A stretch of DNA of 64,000 nucleotides from Streptomyces sp. A012304. Lineage in GTDB: Bacteria; Actinomycetota; Actinomycetes; Streptomycetales; Streptomycetaceae. Within the stretch, counting starts at the first letter, position 1; each line of letters opens with the position of its first letter. A program made the position numbers and the translations under genes. This document shows positions 34,685-45,598 of the stretch, piece after piece. Location: positions 33,521 to 97,520 of the forward strand of contig NZ_BQUN01000013.1 of assembly GCF_026008495.1 (NCBI RefSeq). The letters are read 5' to 3'. The notes beneath the pieces were generated by a model, which did not search any database, was not told where the DNA came from, and saw only the letters and a program-made list of their open reading frames with translations.

Positions 34685-35475
34685 GGTGGCGGGCGCCGCT
34701 GGCCGCGACCCTGGCTGCGCTGGCCCTGCTGACGGGCTGCGCCCGCTCCGTGGACACCGTCGACCACCTGGGCGGAGAGGCCAGGGAACCCGCCCACCAC
34801 GTCCCCCCGCCGCCCCACCGCCGCTGGGGCCTCGCCGCCCCTCTGGCCCCGGCCCCCGCCCCCGCCCCCGTCCCGCACCGCCCCCGCACCGGCCTCCCGC
34901 CGGTCGTCGACCACATCCCGACCCGCGACAAGGTCGTCTTCCTCACCTACGACGACGGCGCCGAACGCGACCCCCGCTTCATCGCCATGGTCCGCGAACT
35001 GCGCCTCCCGGTGACGATGTTCCTCACCGACAGCGTCGTGGGCCCCGGCTACGCCCACTTCGCCCGCCTGCGCGCGGTCGGCGCGAGCCTGCAGAACCAC
35101 ACCCTCGACCACCCGGCCCTGCGCGGCCTGCCCTACGCCGGCCAGCGCGCCGAGATCTGCGGCCAGCAGGACAAACTCAAGTCCCGCTTCGGCCTGCGCC
35201 CCCGCCTCTTCCGCCCGCCCTACGGCACGTACGACACCACCACCCTGCGCGCCGCCGCCGACTGCGGCATCTCCACGGTCGTCCTGTGGCGCGGCTCCAT
35301 GGGCCCCACCGGCCTGACCTACACCCACGGGCCCCACCACCTGCGCCCCGGCGACATCATCGCCCTCGACCCCGACACCCCGACCGGCCCACCCCTCACG
35401 GAACGAACCACCCACGTACTGCGCCAGGCACAGCAACGGGGGCTGACGGTCGGACGCTTGGAGGACTACGTCTGA
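34681..35475 (+). CDS. NodB-type polysaccharide deacetylase lipoprotein 2
   Basis: This 264-residue paralogue starts at the GTG overlapping the previous stop. It has a lipoprotein signal (LAATLAALALLTGC, lipobox LTGC near residue 19), a proline-rich linker, and the same deacetylase domain: KVVFLTYDDGAERDP, NHTLDHP (H-x3-H), and RPPYGTYD. Both copies end in LEDY-L/V. The two proteins align over the catalytic part, so they are a tandem duplication with diverged N-termini. Both keep the metal ligands and probably act together on wall polymers. Confidence 0.85.
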   Translation: MRWRAPLAATLAALALLTGCARSVDTVDHLGGEAREPAHHVPPPPHRRWGLAAPLAPAPAPAPVPHRPRTGLPPVVDHIPTRDKVVFLTYDDGAERDPRFIAMVRELRLPVTMFLTDSVVGPGYAHFARLRAVGASLQNHTLDHPALRGLPYAGQRAEICGQQDKLKSRFGLRPRLFRPPYGTYDTTTLRAAADCGISTVVLWRGSMGPTGLTYTHGPHHLRPGDIIALDPDTPTGPPLTERTTHVLRQAQQRGLTVGRLEDYV

Positions 35476-35598
35476 GCGGCGTCCCACAGCCGTCCGGTAA
35501 GCCGAAGCGGCGGTCCGAGGGCCGGCGGCCTCCAGGGGGCGGCTCAGGCCGCCAAAAGGGCCACACGCACCCGAATTCCCGCCGACGCGCCGCAGGCG

Positions 35599-35625
35599 TT
35601 GGCACTCCGCTTGACCGAGTGCTAA
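35599..35625. promoter_or_regulatory. CIRCE element 1
   Basis: TTGGCACTC - 9 bp - GAGTGCTAA. One arm differs slightly from the consensus TTAGCACTC. The element overlaps the TTGACC -35 hexamer, so HrcA binding would block the promoter. Confidence 0.9.
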
Positions 35626-35640
35626 CCCCGGTCATAGTCT
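35611..35640 (+). promoter_or_regulatory. groES-groEL promoter
   Basis: TTGACC (35611-35616) and TAGTCT (35635-35640) are separated by 18 bp. CIRCE 1 covers the -35 and CIRCE 2 begins 6 bp after the -10, so the start site lies between them. Confidence 0.7.
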
Positions 35641-35645
35641 CAGCT

Positions 35646-35672
35646 CTGGCACTCCCCCCTGGAGAGTGCCAA
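35646..35672. promoter_or_regulatory. CIRCE element 2
   Basis: CTGGCACTC - 9 bp - GAGTGCCAA, lying at or just after the expected transcription start. It is the second HrcA operator. Confidence 0.9.
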
Positions 35673-35771
35673 CAAAGCGACGGGCAGGTCCGGCACCCGC
35701 GACGACGGATCGACCTGGTCGCCACCTCAGACAGTTAACCCCGTGAGATCTCCGAAGGGGGAGGTCGGATC

Positions 35772-36080
35772 GTGACGACCGCCAGCTCCAAGGTTGCCAT
35801 CAAGCCGCTCGAGGACCGCATCGTGGTCCAGCCGCTCGACGCCGAGCAGACCACGGCCTCTGGCCTGGTCATCCCGGACACCGCGAAGGAGAAGCCCCAG
35901 GAGGGCGCCGTCCTCGCCGTGGGCCCGGGCCGCTTCGAGAACGGCGAGCGCCTGCCGCTCGACGTCAAGGTCGGCGACGTCGTCCTGTACAGCAAGTACG
36001 GCGGCACCGAGGTGAAGTACAACGGCGAGGAGTACCTCGTCCTCTCGGCTCGCGACGTCCTCGCGATCATCGAGAAGTAA
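35772..36080 (+). CDS. groES: Co-chaperonin GroES
   Basis: The 102-residue co-chaperonin caps GroEL. It shows [26 protein letters not shown] and the mobile loop region [13 protein letters not shown], with [24 protein letters not shown] at the C-terminal half. It starts at GTG with AGGGGGAGG nearby. It is heat-shock controlled by the two CIRCE operators about 100-170 bp upstream, and groEL follows 128 bp downstream. Confidence 0.98.
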   Translation: MTTASSKVAIKPLEDRIVVQPLDAEQTTASGLVIPDTAKEKPQEGAVLAVGPGRFENGERLPLDVKVGDVVLYSKYGGTEVKYNGEEYLVLSARDVLAIIEK

Positions 36081-36133
36081 TTCACCCGAGCACTCAGCTC
36101 ACGACTGCGCCCCTGGCCCCCGCGACCACATAA

Positions 36134-37834
<1,701 letters not shown>

Positions 37835-37849
37835 GCCCACCGCTCGCAG

Positions 37850-37883
37850 AAGGCCCCCGTTCCCCTCAGGGAGCGGGGGCCTT
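37850..37883. terminator. Terminator after groEL
   Basis: AAGGCCCCCG (37850-37859) pairs with CGGGGGCCTT, with an inner TCCC/GGGA pair and CTCA loop. It separates groEL from the convergent SnoaL-like gene. Confidence 0.8.
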
Positions 37884-37914
37884 CCCCTTCGCCGTCCTCG
37901 CGGGCTATGACCGG

Positions 37915-38604
37915 CTACTGGCCGAGTACCCCCAACTGCTCCATCAGCCCCGCCCGGTCGTACTGCCACCAGCCCTCGCAGATCTGCCCGCCCCGGAACC
38001 GGTGCCAGGTCATGCCGGTCATGCTGCACTCCTGCCCGGTGGCCGGGATCCCCAGGAAGTCGCCCTTGTGGCGGCCGGTCCACGTCCAGCGCGTGCACAC
38101 CAGGTCGTCCTGGGCCAGCTGGCCGTCGATCCGGAACGAGAAGTCGAAGGCCCGCCGCCACCCCGCGATCTCGTCGCGCGCCGCCCGCACCCCCGTGTCC
38201 TGCGGGTTCGCCGGGTCATGGTCGACGTAGTCGTCCGCGATCCGCTCCAGCAGCCGGTCGAGGTCGGCGCGTCCGAGATCCTCGAAGAACTCCCGCGCCA
38301 GCGTGCGGTTGAGCTGCTCGTCCCGCACCACCTCCAGATCGGTGAAGGTCGGCATCTCGTCGCACAGGGCCACCATCTCCCGGAAGATCCGGTCGGTCTC
38401 CGGGAGGTTCGAGTTCCGCATCGCCTCCTCGTACGACGGGAACTCCACGATCTCTATGAGATGCGAGGCGTCCGATCGGTCCTTGCCGACGAGCGCGTGC
38501 GTCGCGGTCCGCTTCCCCTTGGTCTGTTCGACCCACGAGTCCAGCAGCCGGTTCATCTCGTCGAACCGGCTGGTCTTGCAGTCGATGAGCTGTACGAATG
38601 TCAT
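37915..38604 (-). CDS. ABM-SnoaL (ester cyclase-like) fusion protein
   Basis: The protein has 229 residues, with GGAGG before its ATG. Residues 1-95 (MTFVQLIDCKTSRFDEMNRLLDSWVEQT, THALVGKDRSDASHLIEIVEFPSYEEAM) look like a small ferredoxin-type (ABM) domain. Residues 100-229 are a SnoaL-like fold (LAREFFEDLGRADLDRLLERIADDYVDHDPAN, CTRWTWTGRHKGDFLGIPATGQECSMTGMTWHRFRGGQICEGWWQYD). These cyclase-like proteins act on varied small molecules and the substrate is unknown. It is convergent with groEL. Confidence 0.8.
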   Translation of the reverse strand: MTFVQLIDCKTSRFDEMNRLLDSWVEQTKGKRTATHALVGKDRSDASHLIEIVEFPSYEEAMRNSNLPETDRIFREMVALCDEMPTFTDLEVVRDEQLNRTLAREFFEDLGRADLDRLLERIADDYVDHDPANPQDTGVRAARDEIAGWRRAFDFSFRIDGQLAQDDLVCTRWTWTGRHKGDFLGIPATGQECSMTGMTWHRFRGGQICEGWWQYDRAGLMEQLGVLGQ

Positions 38605-38712
38605 GGCGCGCCTCCGGCCCCCCTGGGTCCGGTCATGTCACGCCCATTTTCCCACCGGAACGCCGACGCCACCTGCCCGCCGCCACGGCTCGCCCGGGGG
38701 GCCGGGCCCCGG

Positions 38713-39486
38713 CTACTGCGGCCCGTACTTGCGTCCCGCCTTCGAGGAGACCCCGCCGAGCAGGCCCCTCGGGACCACCTTCACCACACCCATCAGCGCC
38801 TTGTACCGCGGATCGGGGATCGACACGGTCTTCCCGCGCGCCAGGTCCTGCAACGCCTCCGCGACCAGCTTGTCCGCGTCCAGCCACATCCACCCCGGGA
38901 TGTTGTCCGTGCCCATCCCGGCCCGCTCGTGGAACTCCGTGCGCACGAACCCCGGACACAGCGCCATCAGCCGCACCCCGCTGCCGGCCAGATCCTTGGC
39001 GGCCCCCTGCGTGAACTGCACGACCCACGCCTTGGACGCCCCGTACGTGCCGCGCGGCAGGAAGGCCGCCACCGACGCCACGTTGACGACCCCGCCGCGC
39101 CCGCGCTCCCGCATCGCCTCCGCCGCCGCCGACGTCAGCCGCAGCACCGCCTCGCAGTGCACCTTGAGCATCCTCAGCTCATCGGCCATCGACACGTCGA
39201 GATAGCGGCCCTTGTTGCCGAAGCCCGCGTTGTTGACCAGCAGGTCGACGGGGCTCCTGCGGTCCCGGAGCCGGTCGGCCACCGACTCGATGCCCTTGTC
39301 CTCGGAAAGGTCGGCGGTCAGCACCTCCGCCTCGATGCCGTGCCGGTCGTGCAACTCGGTCGCCTGCTCCCGCAGACGCTCGGTGTCCCGGGCGACGAGG
39401 ACGAGATCGTGCCCGTCCGCCGCCAGCCGCCGCGCGAACGCGGCGCCGATGCCCGCGGTCGAACCCGTAATCAGAGCCGTTGTCAT
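38713..39486 (-). CDS. SDR-family oxidoreductase
   Basis: This is a 257-residue short-chain dehydrogenase. It has the NAD(P) motif TGSTAGIGAAF near the start, NNAGFGNKG, the catalytic YGASKAW (Tyr-x3-Lys) and the C-terminal end LCPGFVRTEFHERAG. The substrate is unknown. I start at MTTALITGSTA (39486); longer frames extend into poor coding sequence. The upstream gene on the same strand is MOSC (157 bp away), so they may or may not be co-transcribed. Confidence 0.9.
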   Translation of the reverse strand: MTTALITGSTAGIGAAFARRLAADGHDLVLVARDTERLREQATELHDRHGIEAEVLTADLSEDKGIESVADRLRDRRSPVDLLVNNAGFGNKGRYLDVSMADELRMLKVHCEAVLRLTSAAAEAMRERGRGGVVNVASVAAFLPRGTYGASKAWVVQFTQGAAKDLAGSGVRLMALCPGFVRTEFHERAGMGTDNIPGWMWLDADKLVAEALQDLARGKTVSIPDPRYKALMGVVKVVPRGLLGGVSSKAGRKYGPQ

Positions 39487-39643
39487 GGCAGAAGGGTAGT
39501 GACCCGGACCGACAGCGCCCGATCCCTGCACGCGGCCTCCCGAACGTGAAGACCTCGTGCGCACATCCGCCCTGACCGCGGCTCGGGCGCGCCCCTCCAC
39601 CGCGGCTCGGGCGGGCGGCTCCGCCGCGTACCCGTACCGCGGC

Positions 39644-40312
39644 TCAGGCGCCCCGCTCCGCCACGTACTTGCGGGCCGCCGCCAGCGTCGCCGGGTGCAG
39701 CGCCTCACCCGCCGCGAGCAGCCGGGGCAGCAGGCTCCGGTCGGTGGTGTTGCCCTGGAAGTCCATCCGGGCCGTCACGTCGTGCTCCGGCACGTGGACG
39801 ATCTTCACCGTGTCCCCCGCGCGTATCTCGCCCGGCACGATCACCCGCAGATACGCGCCCGTCGCGGCCTTCTCCGTGAACCGCTTGACCCAGCCTTTCT
39901 CACCCATATGACCCTGGAAGGTGGCGCAGGGGATCCGCCCGGAGGTCACCTCCAGCACCACCTCGGAGCCGATCCGCCAGCGCTCGCCGATCCGCGCCCC
40001 GGAGACGTCCAGACCGGTGGTGGTGAGGTTCTCGCCGAACGCGCCGTTGGGCAGCGCGCGCCCCAGCTCGCGCTCCCAGTCGTCGAGGTCCTCGCGCGCG
40101 ACGGCGTACACCGCCTGGTCGTTCCCACCGTGGTGGCGCAAGTTGCACACCGCGTCCCCGGCGAGGCCGCTGCCCGCCGTGCCCTTCGGCCCCGGCGCCG
40201 CGACCCGCACCGGCCCGTCGACCGGCCGCTTGTCGATCCCGGTGATGCCCTCGGGGTGGTTCGAGTACGGCACGCTCTTCGGGCGGCCCACGTTCACAGA
40301 CAGAAGCCTCAT
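39644..40312 (-). CDS. MOSC domain protein
   Basis: The 222-residue protein is of the MOSC (molybdenum cofactor sulfurase C-terminal) YiiM type. It shows MRLLSVNVGRPKSVPY, NLRHHGGNDQAVYAVAREDLDDWERELGRALP, FGENLTTTGLDVSGARIGERWRIGSEVVLEVTSGRIPCATFQGHMGEKGWV and CATF, a cysteine typical of MOSC. It probably acts in detoxification of N-hydroxylated compounds by analogy to YiiM-like proteins. It is divergent from the LysR gene with an 80-bp gap, so it may be a LysR target. Confidence 0.88.
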   Translation of the reverse strand: MRLLSVNVGRPKSVPYSNHPEGITGIDKRPVDGPVRVAAPGPKGTAGSGLAGDAVCNLRHHGGNDQAVYAVAREDLDDWERELGRALPNGAFGENLTTTGLDVSGARIGERWRIGSEVVLEVTSGRIPCATFQGHMGEKGWVKRFTEKAATGAYLRVIVPGEIRAGDTVKIVHVPEHDVTARMDFQGNTTDRSLLPRLLAAGEALHPATLAAARKYVAERGA

Positions 40313-40391
40313 GGCCGCACCGTAAGCGAGCGTGCTCAAAGTGTCGACGTGGTTTTCTCCGTCGCACCCAAGATGCGCTTATGCTCAAGGG

Positions 40392-41288
40392 GTGATCGAG
40401 GCCCGTCATCTCCGTGTGCTGCGCGCCGTCGCCGCCACCGGGTCCTTCTCGGCGGCGGGACGCGAGCTGGGCTGCACCCAGCCGGCGGTCAGCCAGCAGA
40501 TGAAGGCCCTGGAAGCCTCCGTGGGTACGCCCCTGCTCGTGCGCAGCGGCCGCGAGATGCGCCTGACCCAGGCGGGCGAGGCCCTCGTACGGCACGCCAC
40601 GGGCATCCTCGCGGGACTCACCGCGGCCGAGGAGGAGGTCGCCGCCATCGCCGGGCTGCGCGCCGGCCGGGTCCGTCTGGTCTCCTTCCCCAGCGGCAGC
40701 TCCACCCTCGTCCCCACCGCGCTGGCCGCCCTGCGCGCCGCGCACCCCGGCACTCGGGTCTCCCTGGAGGAGGCCGAACCGCCCGAGTCCGTCGACCGGC
40801 TGCGCGCCGGCGACTGCGACGTGGCGCTCGCCTTCCGCTACGAGGGCGCGGCGGGCGCCGAGGAGTGGGCCGACCTGGTCGTGCGCCCGCTGCTGACGGA
40901 CCGCCTGGTCGCCCTCCTGCCGGAACGGCACCGCCTCGCGCGCGCGGAGTCGCTCGCCGTCGGGGAACTCGCCCGGGAACCGTGGATCGCGGGCTGTCCG
41001 CGCTGCCGCGGCCATCTGGTGGAGGTGTGCCAGGAGGCGGGCTTCACCCCCCGCATCGACTTCGCGACCGACGACTACCCGGCGGTCGCCGGCCTGGTCG
41101 GGGCGGGCCTCGGCGTCGCCGTCCTGCCCCAGCTCGCGATCGAGTCCGTACGGCCGCGCGGTGCGCGCGCGGTGACGCTGGAGCCGGCCGTGCGGCGCGA
41201 GATCGTCGCGCTCACGCTGCCCGACCTGGCCCAGGTGCCGGCCGTGGCCGCGACGCTGGAGCAGCTGGAGCGGGCGGCGTCGCGCTAG
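40392..41288 (+). CDS. LysR-family transcriptional regulator
   Basis: This 298-residue regulator starts with GTG (VIEARHLRVLRAVAATGSFSAAGRELGCTQPAVSQQMKALEASVGTPLL), a typical winged helix-turn-helix in residues 1-60. An effector domain with LysR substrate-binding features follows (GRVRLVSFPSGSSTLVPTALAALRAAHPGTRVSLEE, AGLGVAVLPQLA). It is divergent from the MOSC gene. A TATGCT sequence sits 6 bp upstream of the GTG, so the mRNA may be leaderless. Its ligand is not known. Confidence 0.92.
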   Translation: MIEARHLRVLRAVAATGSFSAAGRELGCTQPAVSQQMKALEASVGTPLLVRSGREMRLTQAGEALVRHATGILAGLTAAEEEVAAIAGLRAGRVRLVSFPSGSSTLVPTALAALRAAHPGTRVSLEEAEPPESVDRLRAGDCDVALAFRYEGAAGAEEWADLVVRPLLTDRLVALLPERHRLARAESLAVGELAREPWIAGCPRCRGHLVEVCQEAGFTPRIDFATDDYPAVAGLVGAGLGVAVLPQLAIESVRPRGARAVTLEPAVRREIVALTLPDLAQVPAVAATLEQLERAASR

Positions 41289-41293
41289 CGCGA

Positions 41294-41321
41294 GAGCCGG
41301 GGCACACGCGTGTCCCGGCTC
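41294..41321. terminator. Hairpin between LysR gene and whiD
   Basis: The arms GAGCCGGGGCAC and GTGTCCCGGCTC pair with one G-T around ACGC. It lies between convergent genes and may terminate both. Confidence 0.7.
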
Positions 41322-41331
41322 TTGAAGAAAC

Positions 41332-41367
41332 GTTCCTTCACTTGTTCCCTCACTTGTTCCTTCAATC
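41332..41367. repeat. Three 12-bp tandem repeats at the whiD 3' end
   Basis: GTTCCYTCAMTY units occupy 41332-41343, 41344-41355 and 41356-41367. They overlap the last codons and stop of whiD. Confidence 0.75.
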
Positions 41368-41688
41368 GTCCGAAGTGGTGTTCCCGCCAGTCGACGCGGA
41401 CACCAGGCGGTGGCGCGCTCGCCCCATGAGTTCCTCGCGCTCGTCCTCGGTCAACCCGCCCCACACGCCGTACGGCTCTCTCACCGCCAGCGCGTGCGCC
41501 GCGCACTGCGCGCGGACCGGGCACCTCATGCAGACCTCCTTGGCCGAGTTCTCGCGAGCGCTCCGCGCCGCCCCGCGCTCGCCCTCCGGATGGAAGAAGA
41601 GCGAGCTGTCCACCCCGCGGCAGGCAGCCAGCAGCTGCCAGTCCCACAGGTCCGCGTTCGGTCCGGGAAGGCGGGAGAAATCTGCCAT
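41362..41688 (-). CDS. whiD: WhiB-like sporulation regulator WhiD
   Basis: This 108-residue iron-sulfur regulator has the four cysteines of the [4Fe-4S] site at C23, C53, C56 and C62 and the wing-like GVWGGLTEDERE after them. A C-terminal basic region (MGRARHRL) follows. The sequence MADFSRLPGPNADLWDWQLLAAC and its place next to bldM identify it as WhiD, needed for late sporulation in S. coelicolor. AAGGGG lies upstream of the ATG. It is divergent from bldM across a 379-bp region. Confidence 0.95.
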   Translation of the reverse strand: MADFSRLPGPNADLWDWQLLAACRGVDSSLFFHPEGERGAARSARENSAKEVCMRCPVRAQCAAHALAVREPYGVWGGLTEDEREELMGRARHRLVSASTGGNTTSDD

Positions 41689-42067
41689 TGCGTGACCCCT
41701 TGTAGCCGTTTCGAGCGGATACGGTGCCCACGACCGTACAACTACGATCTAAGGAGATGAAAATATGACTCATTGCGAATCTAGCCTCAGACACTGAGAA
41801 ATGGGAAGAAATGGGGCTGAACGGGGCACTGGTTGTGATGAAAGCTTGAGGGTCCGCGCGGCTGCCTCCACCGTGTCCGTCCCCTCACGTAGAGTGCCGA
41901 AGAATGCACGCGGCCCCGTAACTCTTTCGAGTGACCATCGTTGAGAGGGCGGAGGCGGTTGAAAACACAAACGCTCGGGCAGGCGTCCGAGACGGTCGAC
42001 CGCACAGGTGACGATACGTACCAGCCTGGAGGCACAAGGTGACGCGCATCAGCTGCGGAGGGCGGCC
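41689..42067. promoter_or_regulatory. whiD-bldM divergent control region
   Basis: This 379-bp spacer is unusually AT-rich around 41740-41800. It includes the sigma-BldN type promoter at 41917-41944 and, near 41750-41800, sequences that could be whiD promoter elements on the reverse strand. A mini-frame of 10 codons (ATG at 41765, preceded by AAGGAG) lies on the forward strand. Confidence 0.6.
41917..41944 (+). promoter_or_regulatory. bldM promoter matching sigma-BldN consensus
   Basis: CGTAAC (41917-41922), 16 bp, then CGTTGA (41939-41944) occurs about 124 bp upstream of bldM. These hexamers are what I recall for bldMp1 recognised by the ECF sigma factor BldN. Confidence 0.8.
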
Positions 42068-42679
42068 ATGACTTCCGTCCTCGTCTGCGACGACTCCCCG
42101 CTTGCCCGAGAGGCGCTCCGCCGCGCGGTCGCGACCGTGCCCGGCGTCGAGCGCGTGACGACGGCGGCCAACGGCGAGGAAGTCCTCCGCCGCTGGGGCG
42201 CCGACCGCTCGGACCTGATCCTGATGGACGTGCGCATGCCCGGACTGGGCGGCGTCGAGACCGTGCGGCGGCTGCTGTCCGCCGACCCCGGTGCGCGCAT
42301 CATCATGCTCACCGTCGCGGAGGACCTCGACGGCGTCGCCCTCGCGGTCGCCGCCGGCGCCCGCGGCTACCTGCACAAGGACGCCTCCCGCGCGGAACTG
42401 CGCGCGACCGTCACCCAGGCCCTGGCCGACCCCACCTGGCGGCTCGCCCCGCGCCGGCTGCGCTCCGCCGAGATGGGCGCCGCGCCCACCCTCACCGCGC
42501 GGGAGATCCAGGTGCTGGAGGGCATGAGCCACGGCCGCTCCAACGCCGAGATCGGCCGCGAGCTGTTCCTCTCCGAGGACACCGTCAAGACCCACGCCCG
42601 CCGCCTGTTCAAGAAGCTCGGCGCCTCCGACCGCGCGCACGCGGTGGCGCTCGGCTTCCGGTGGGGGCTCGTCCGCTAG
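42068..42679 (+). CDS. bldM: Developmental response regulator BldM
   Basis: This 203-residue response regulator controls aerial growth and sporulation. It has a receiver domain (1-120) with an acidic pair in CDDS near residues 8-9 and D54 in ILMDVRMPG. It has a LuxR-type helix-turn-helix in the C-terminal part (TAREIQVLEGMSHGRSNAEIGRELFLSEDTVKTHARRLFKKLG). No sensor kinase gene lies beside it, consistent with its known orphan status. From memory it acts as homodimer and as heterodimer with WhiI. The start at 42068 (MTSVLVCDDS) is chosen because it gives the known length. Confidence 0.95.
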   Translation: MTSVLVCDDSPLAREALRRAVATVPGVERVTTAANGEEVLRRWGADRSDLILMDVRMPGLGGVETVRRLLSADPGARIIMLTVAEDLDGVALAVAAGARGYLHKDASRAELRATVTQALADPTWRLAPRRLRSAEMGAAPTLTAREIQVLEGMSHGRSNAEIGRELFLSEDTVKTHARRLFKKLGASDRAHAVALGFRWGLVR

Positions 42680-43155
42680 CAGGTGCCCCCTGCATCGGGC
42701 CGGCCGCCCCGGCACGGGACGCGGCCGCGCCGGTGAGCGGGCCGACGGATCGCTCGGACCGGCGCCGGCGAGGCGGAGCGGGACGGACGGGGGCGTCCCG
42801 TGCGAGCGCGCCCGCCCGTGGGGATCCGCGTACGGCCACTCCGGCGGAGGGCGCGCCGGATCCGCGTACCACTCCGGCGGAGGGCATGCCGGGCCCTCGG
42901 GGGACCGGCGGACCCACCCCGAAGGCCTCTTTCGGAGCAAGCCGACATCAGCGAAGGGGGACCGGGGCATGAGCGGACCTTCCTGCTCACGCGGGGTGGC
43001 GGGCCTGCGGAAACCCCCCGTCCGCCGGGCGGGGGACGGGGGCGGCATCCGGCCTCGTCGGACGCCCGCTGCTCGTTTCGCCGCGGATGCCGCATCCTTG
43101 AGGTGTGGAGTTCCTCGGGGACGAGTCGGTCGAGCGGAAGGGGAGGGCGCAGGGG
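42680..43155. other. Intergenic region between bldM and the sigma gene
   Basis: This 476-bp segment contains no supported gene. It includes a direct repeat (42822-42890) and a GTTTCGCC...TTGAGGTG stretch near 43075-43105. A promoter of the sigma gene probably lies at its right end but I cannot name it. Confidence 0.5.
42822..42890. repeat. Direct repeat, 36/33-bp units
   Basis: Two near-identical units begin with GGATCCGCGTAC at 42822 and 42858. The second lacks 3 bp. It is noncoding. Confidence 0.85.
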
Positions 43156-43833
43156 ATGAGTTCCGGCGCACCTGCTCATAACGCTTCGGTGCACAACGAC
43201 GGGCGTGGTGCCGCGGACCGGACGGCCGCAGGGCACCATGGACCGATGCGTGATGACGAGGCGGCCCAGCCCCCAGGGGCGATCGGCCCACTCGTGCACC
43301 GCGCCGTCGACGGCGACGAACAGGCCACCCATGACCTGCTCGCCCACGTCCACCCCCTGGCGTTGCGCTACTGCCGCACCCGCCTGTCCCGCCTCCCGGG
43401 GGACGCGCGCCACTTCGTCGAGGACCTCGCCCAGGAGGTCTGCGTGGCCGTCCTGCTGGCCCTCCCGCGCTACAAGGACACCGGCCGCCCCTTCGAGGCC
43501 TTCGTCTTCGCCATCGCCGCCCACAAGGTCGCCGACCTCCAGCGCGCCGCGATGCGCCACCCGGGCTCGACGGCGGTCCCGTCCGACGAGATGCCCGAGC
43601 GGCCGGACGACTCCCTCGGCCCGGAGGAGCGGGCGCTGCTCAGCAGCGACGCCGAGTGGGCGAAGAAACTCCTGGCCAACCTGCCCGAGAACCAGCGGGA
43701 GCTGCTCCTGCTGCGCATCGCGGTGGGCCTGACGGCGGAGGAGACCGGCCAGATGTTGGGAATGTCACCCGGAGCGGTCCGAGTGGCCCAGCACCGGGCA
43801 CTGAGCAGACTGCGAGCCCTTGCGGAGCAGTAG
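43156..43833 (+). CDS. shbA: ECF-type sigma factor ShbA (probable)
   Basis: This sigma factor has region 2 ([71 protein letters not shown]) and region 4 ([47 protein letters not shown]). Its location between bldM and guaB is where I remember ShbA, which transcribes the gene of the principal sigma factor HrdB. The frame runs upstream. The GGAGGG 9 bp before the ATG at 43156 supports a 225-residue form, but MRDDEAAQ at 43246 is also possible because the first 30 codons are less typical. No anti-sigma factor gene follows. Confidence 0.82.
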   Translation: MSSGAPAHNASVHNDGRGAADRTAAGHHGPMRDDEAAQPPGAIGPLVHRAVDGDEQATHDLLAHVHPLALRYCRTRLSRLPGDARHFVEDLAQEVCVAVLLALPRYKDTGRPFEAFVFAIAAHKVADLQRAAMRHPGSTAVPSDEMPERPDDSLGPEERALLSSDAEWAKKLLANLPENQRELLLLRIAVGLTAEETGQMLGMSPGAVRVAQHRALSRLRALAEQ

Positions 43834-43930
43834 TCCCTTCGGTGAACAGGCCCGTCGCCGCTTCCGTACGAACATACGAAGCCCGGAGTCGGTCCGGGCC
43901 GTGGAATGAGGGAGGCGTGCTTCCCGTTAG

Positions 43931-45481
<1,551 letters not shown>

Positions 45482-45482
45482 C

Positions 45483-45540
45483 CCTCACGCGCGCGTGAGG
45501 ACTCGGCGAGGGCGGTCCCGGAGCATCCGGGGCCGCCCTT
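45483..45540. terminator. Two hairpins after guaB
   Basis: A perfect palindrome CCTCACGCGCGCGTGAGG at 45483-45500 is followed by a stem GGGCGG (45510-45515)/CCGCCC (45533-45538) and TTGTC. They lie between guaB and guaB3 and probably attenuate read-through. Confidence 0.65.
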
Positions 45541-45598
45541 GTCGTACCCGTCGGCGATACTGGAAGACGCTGGAACGCATCAGGGAAAGGCCACAGAC

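Noticed and set aside
42661..42972. Small frame downstream of bldM
   Set aside because: It has no ribosome site, is of biased composition and covers a direct repeat; treated as noncoding.
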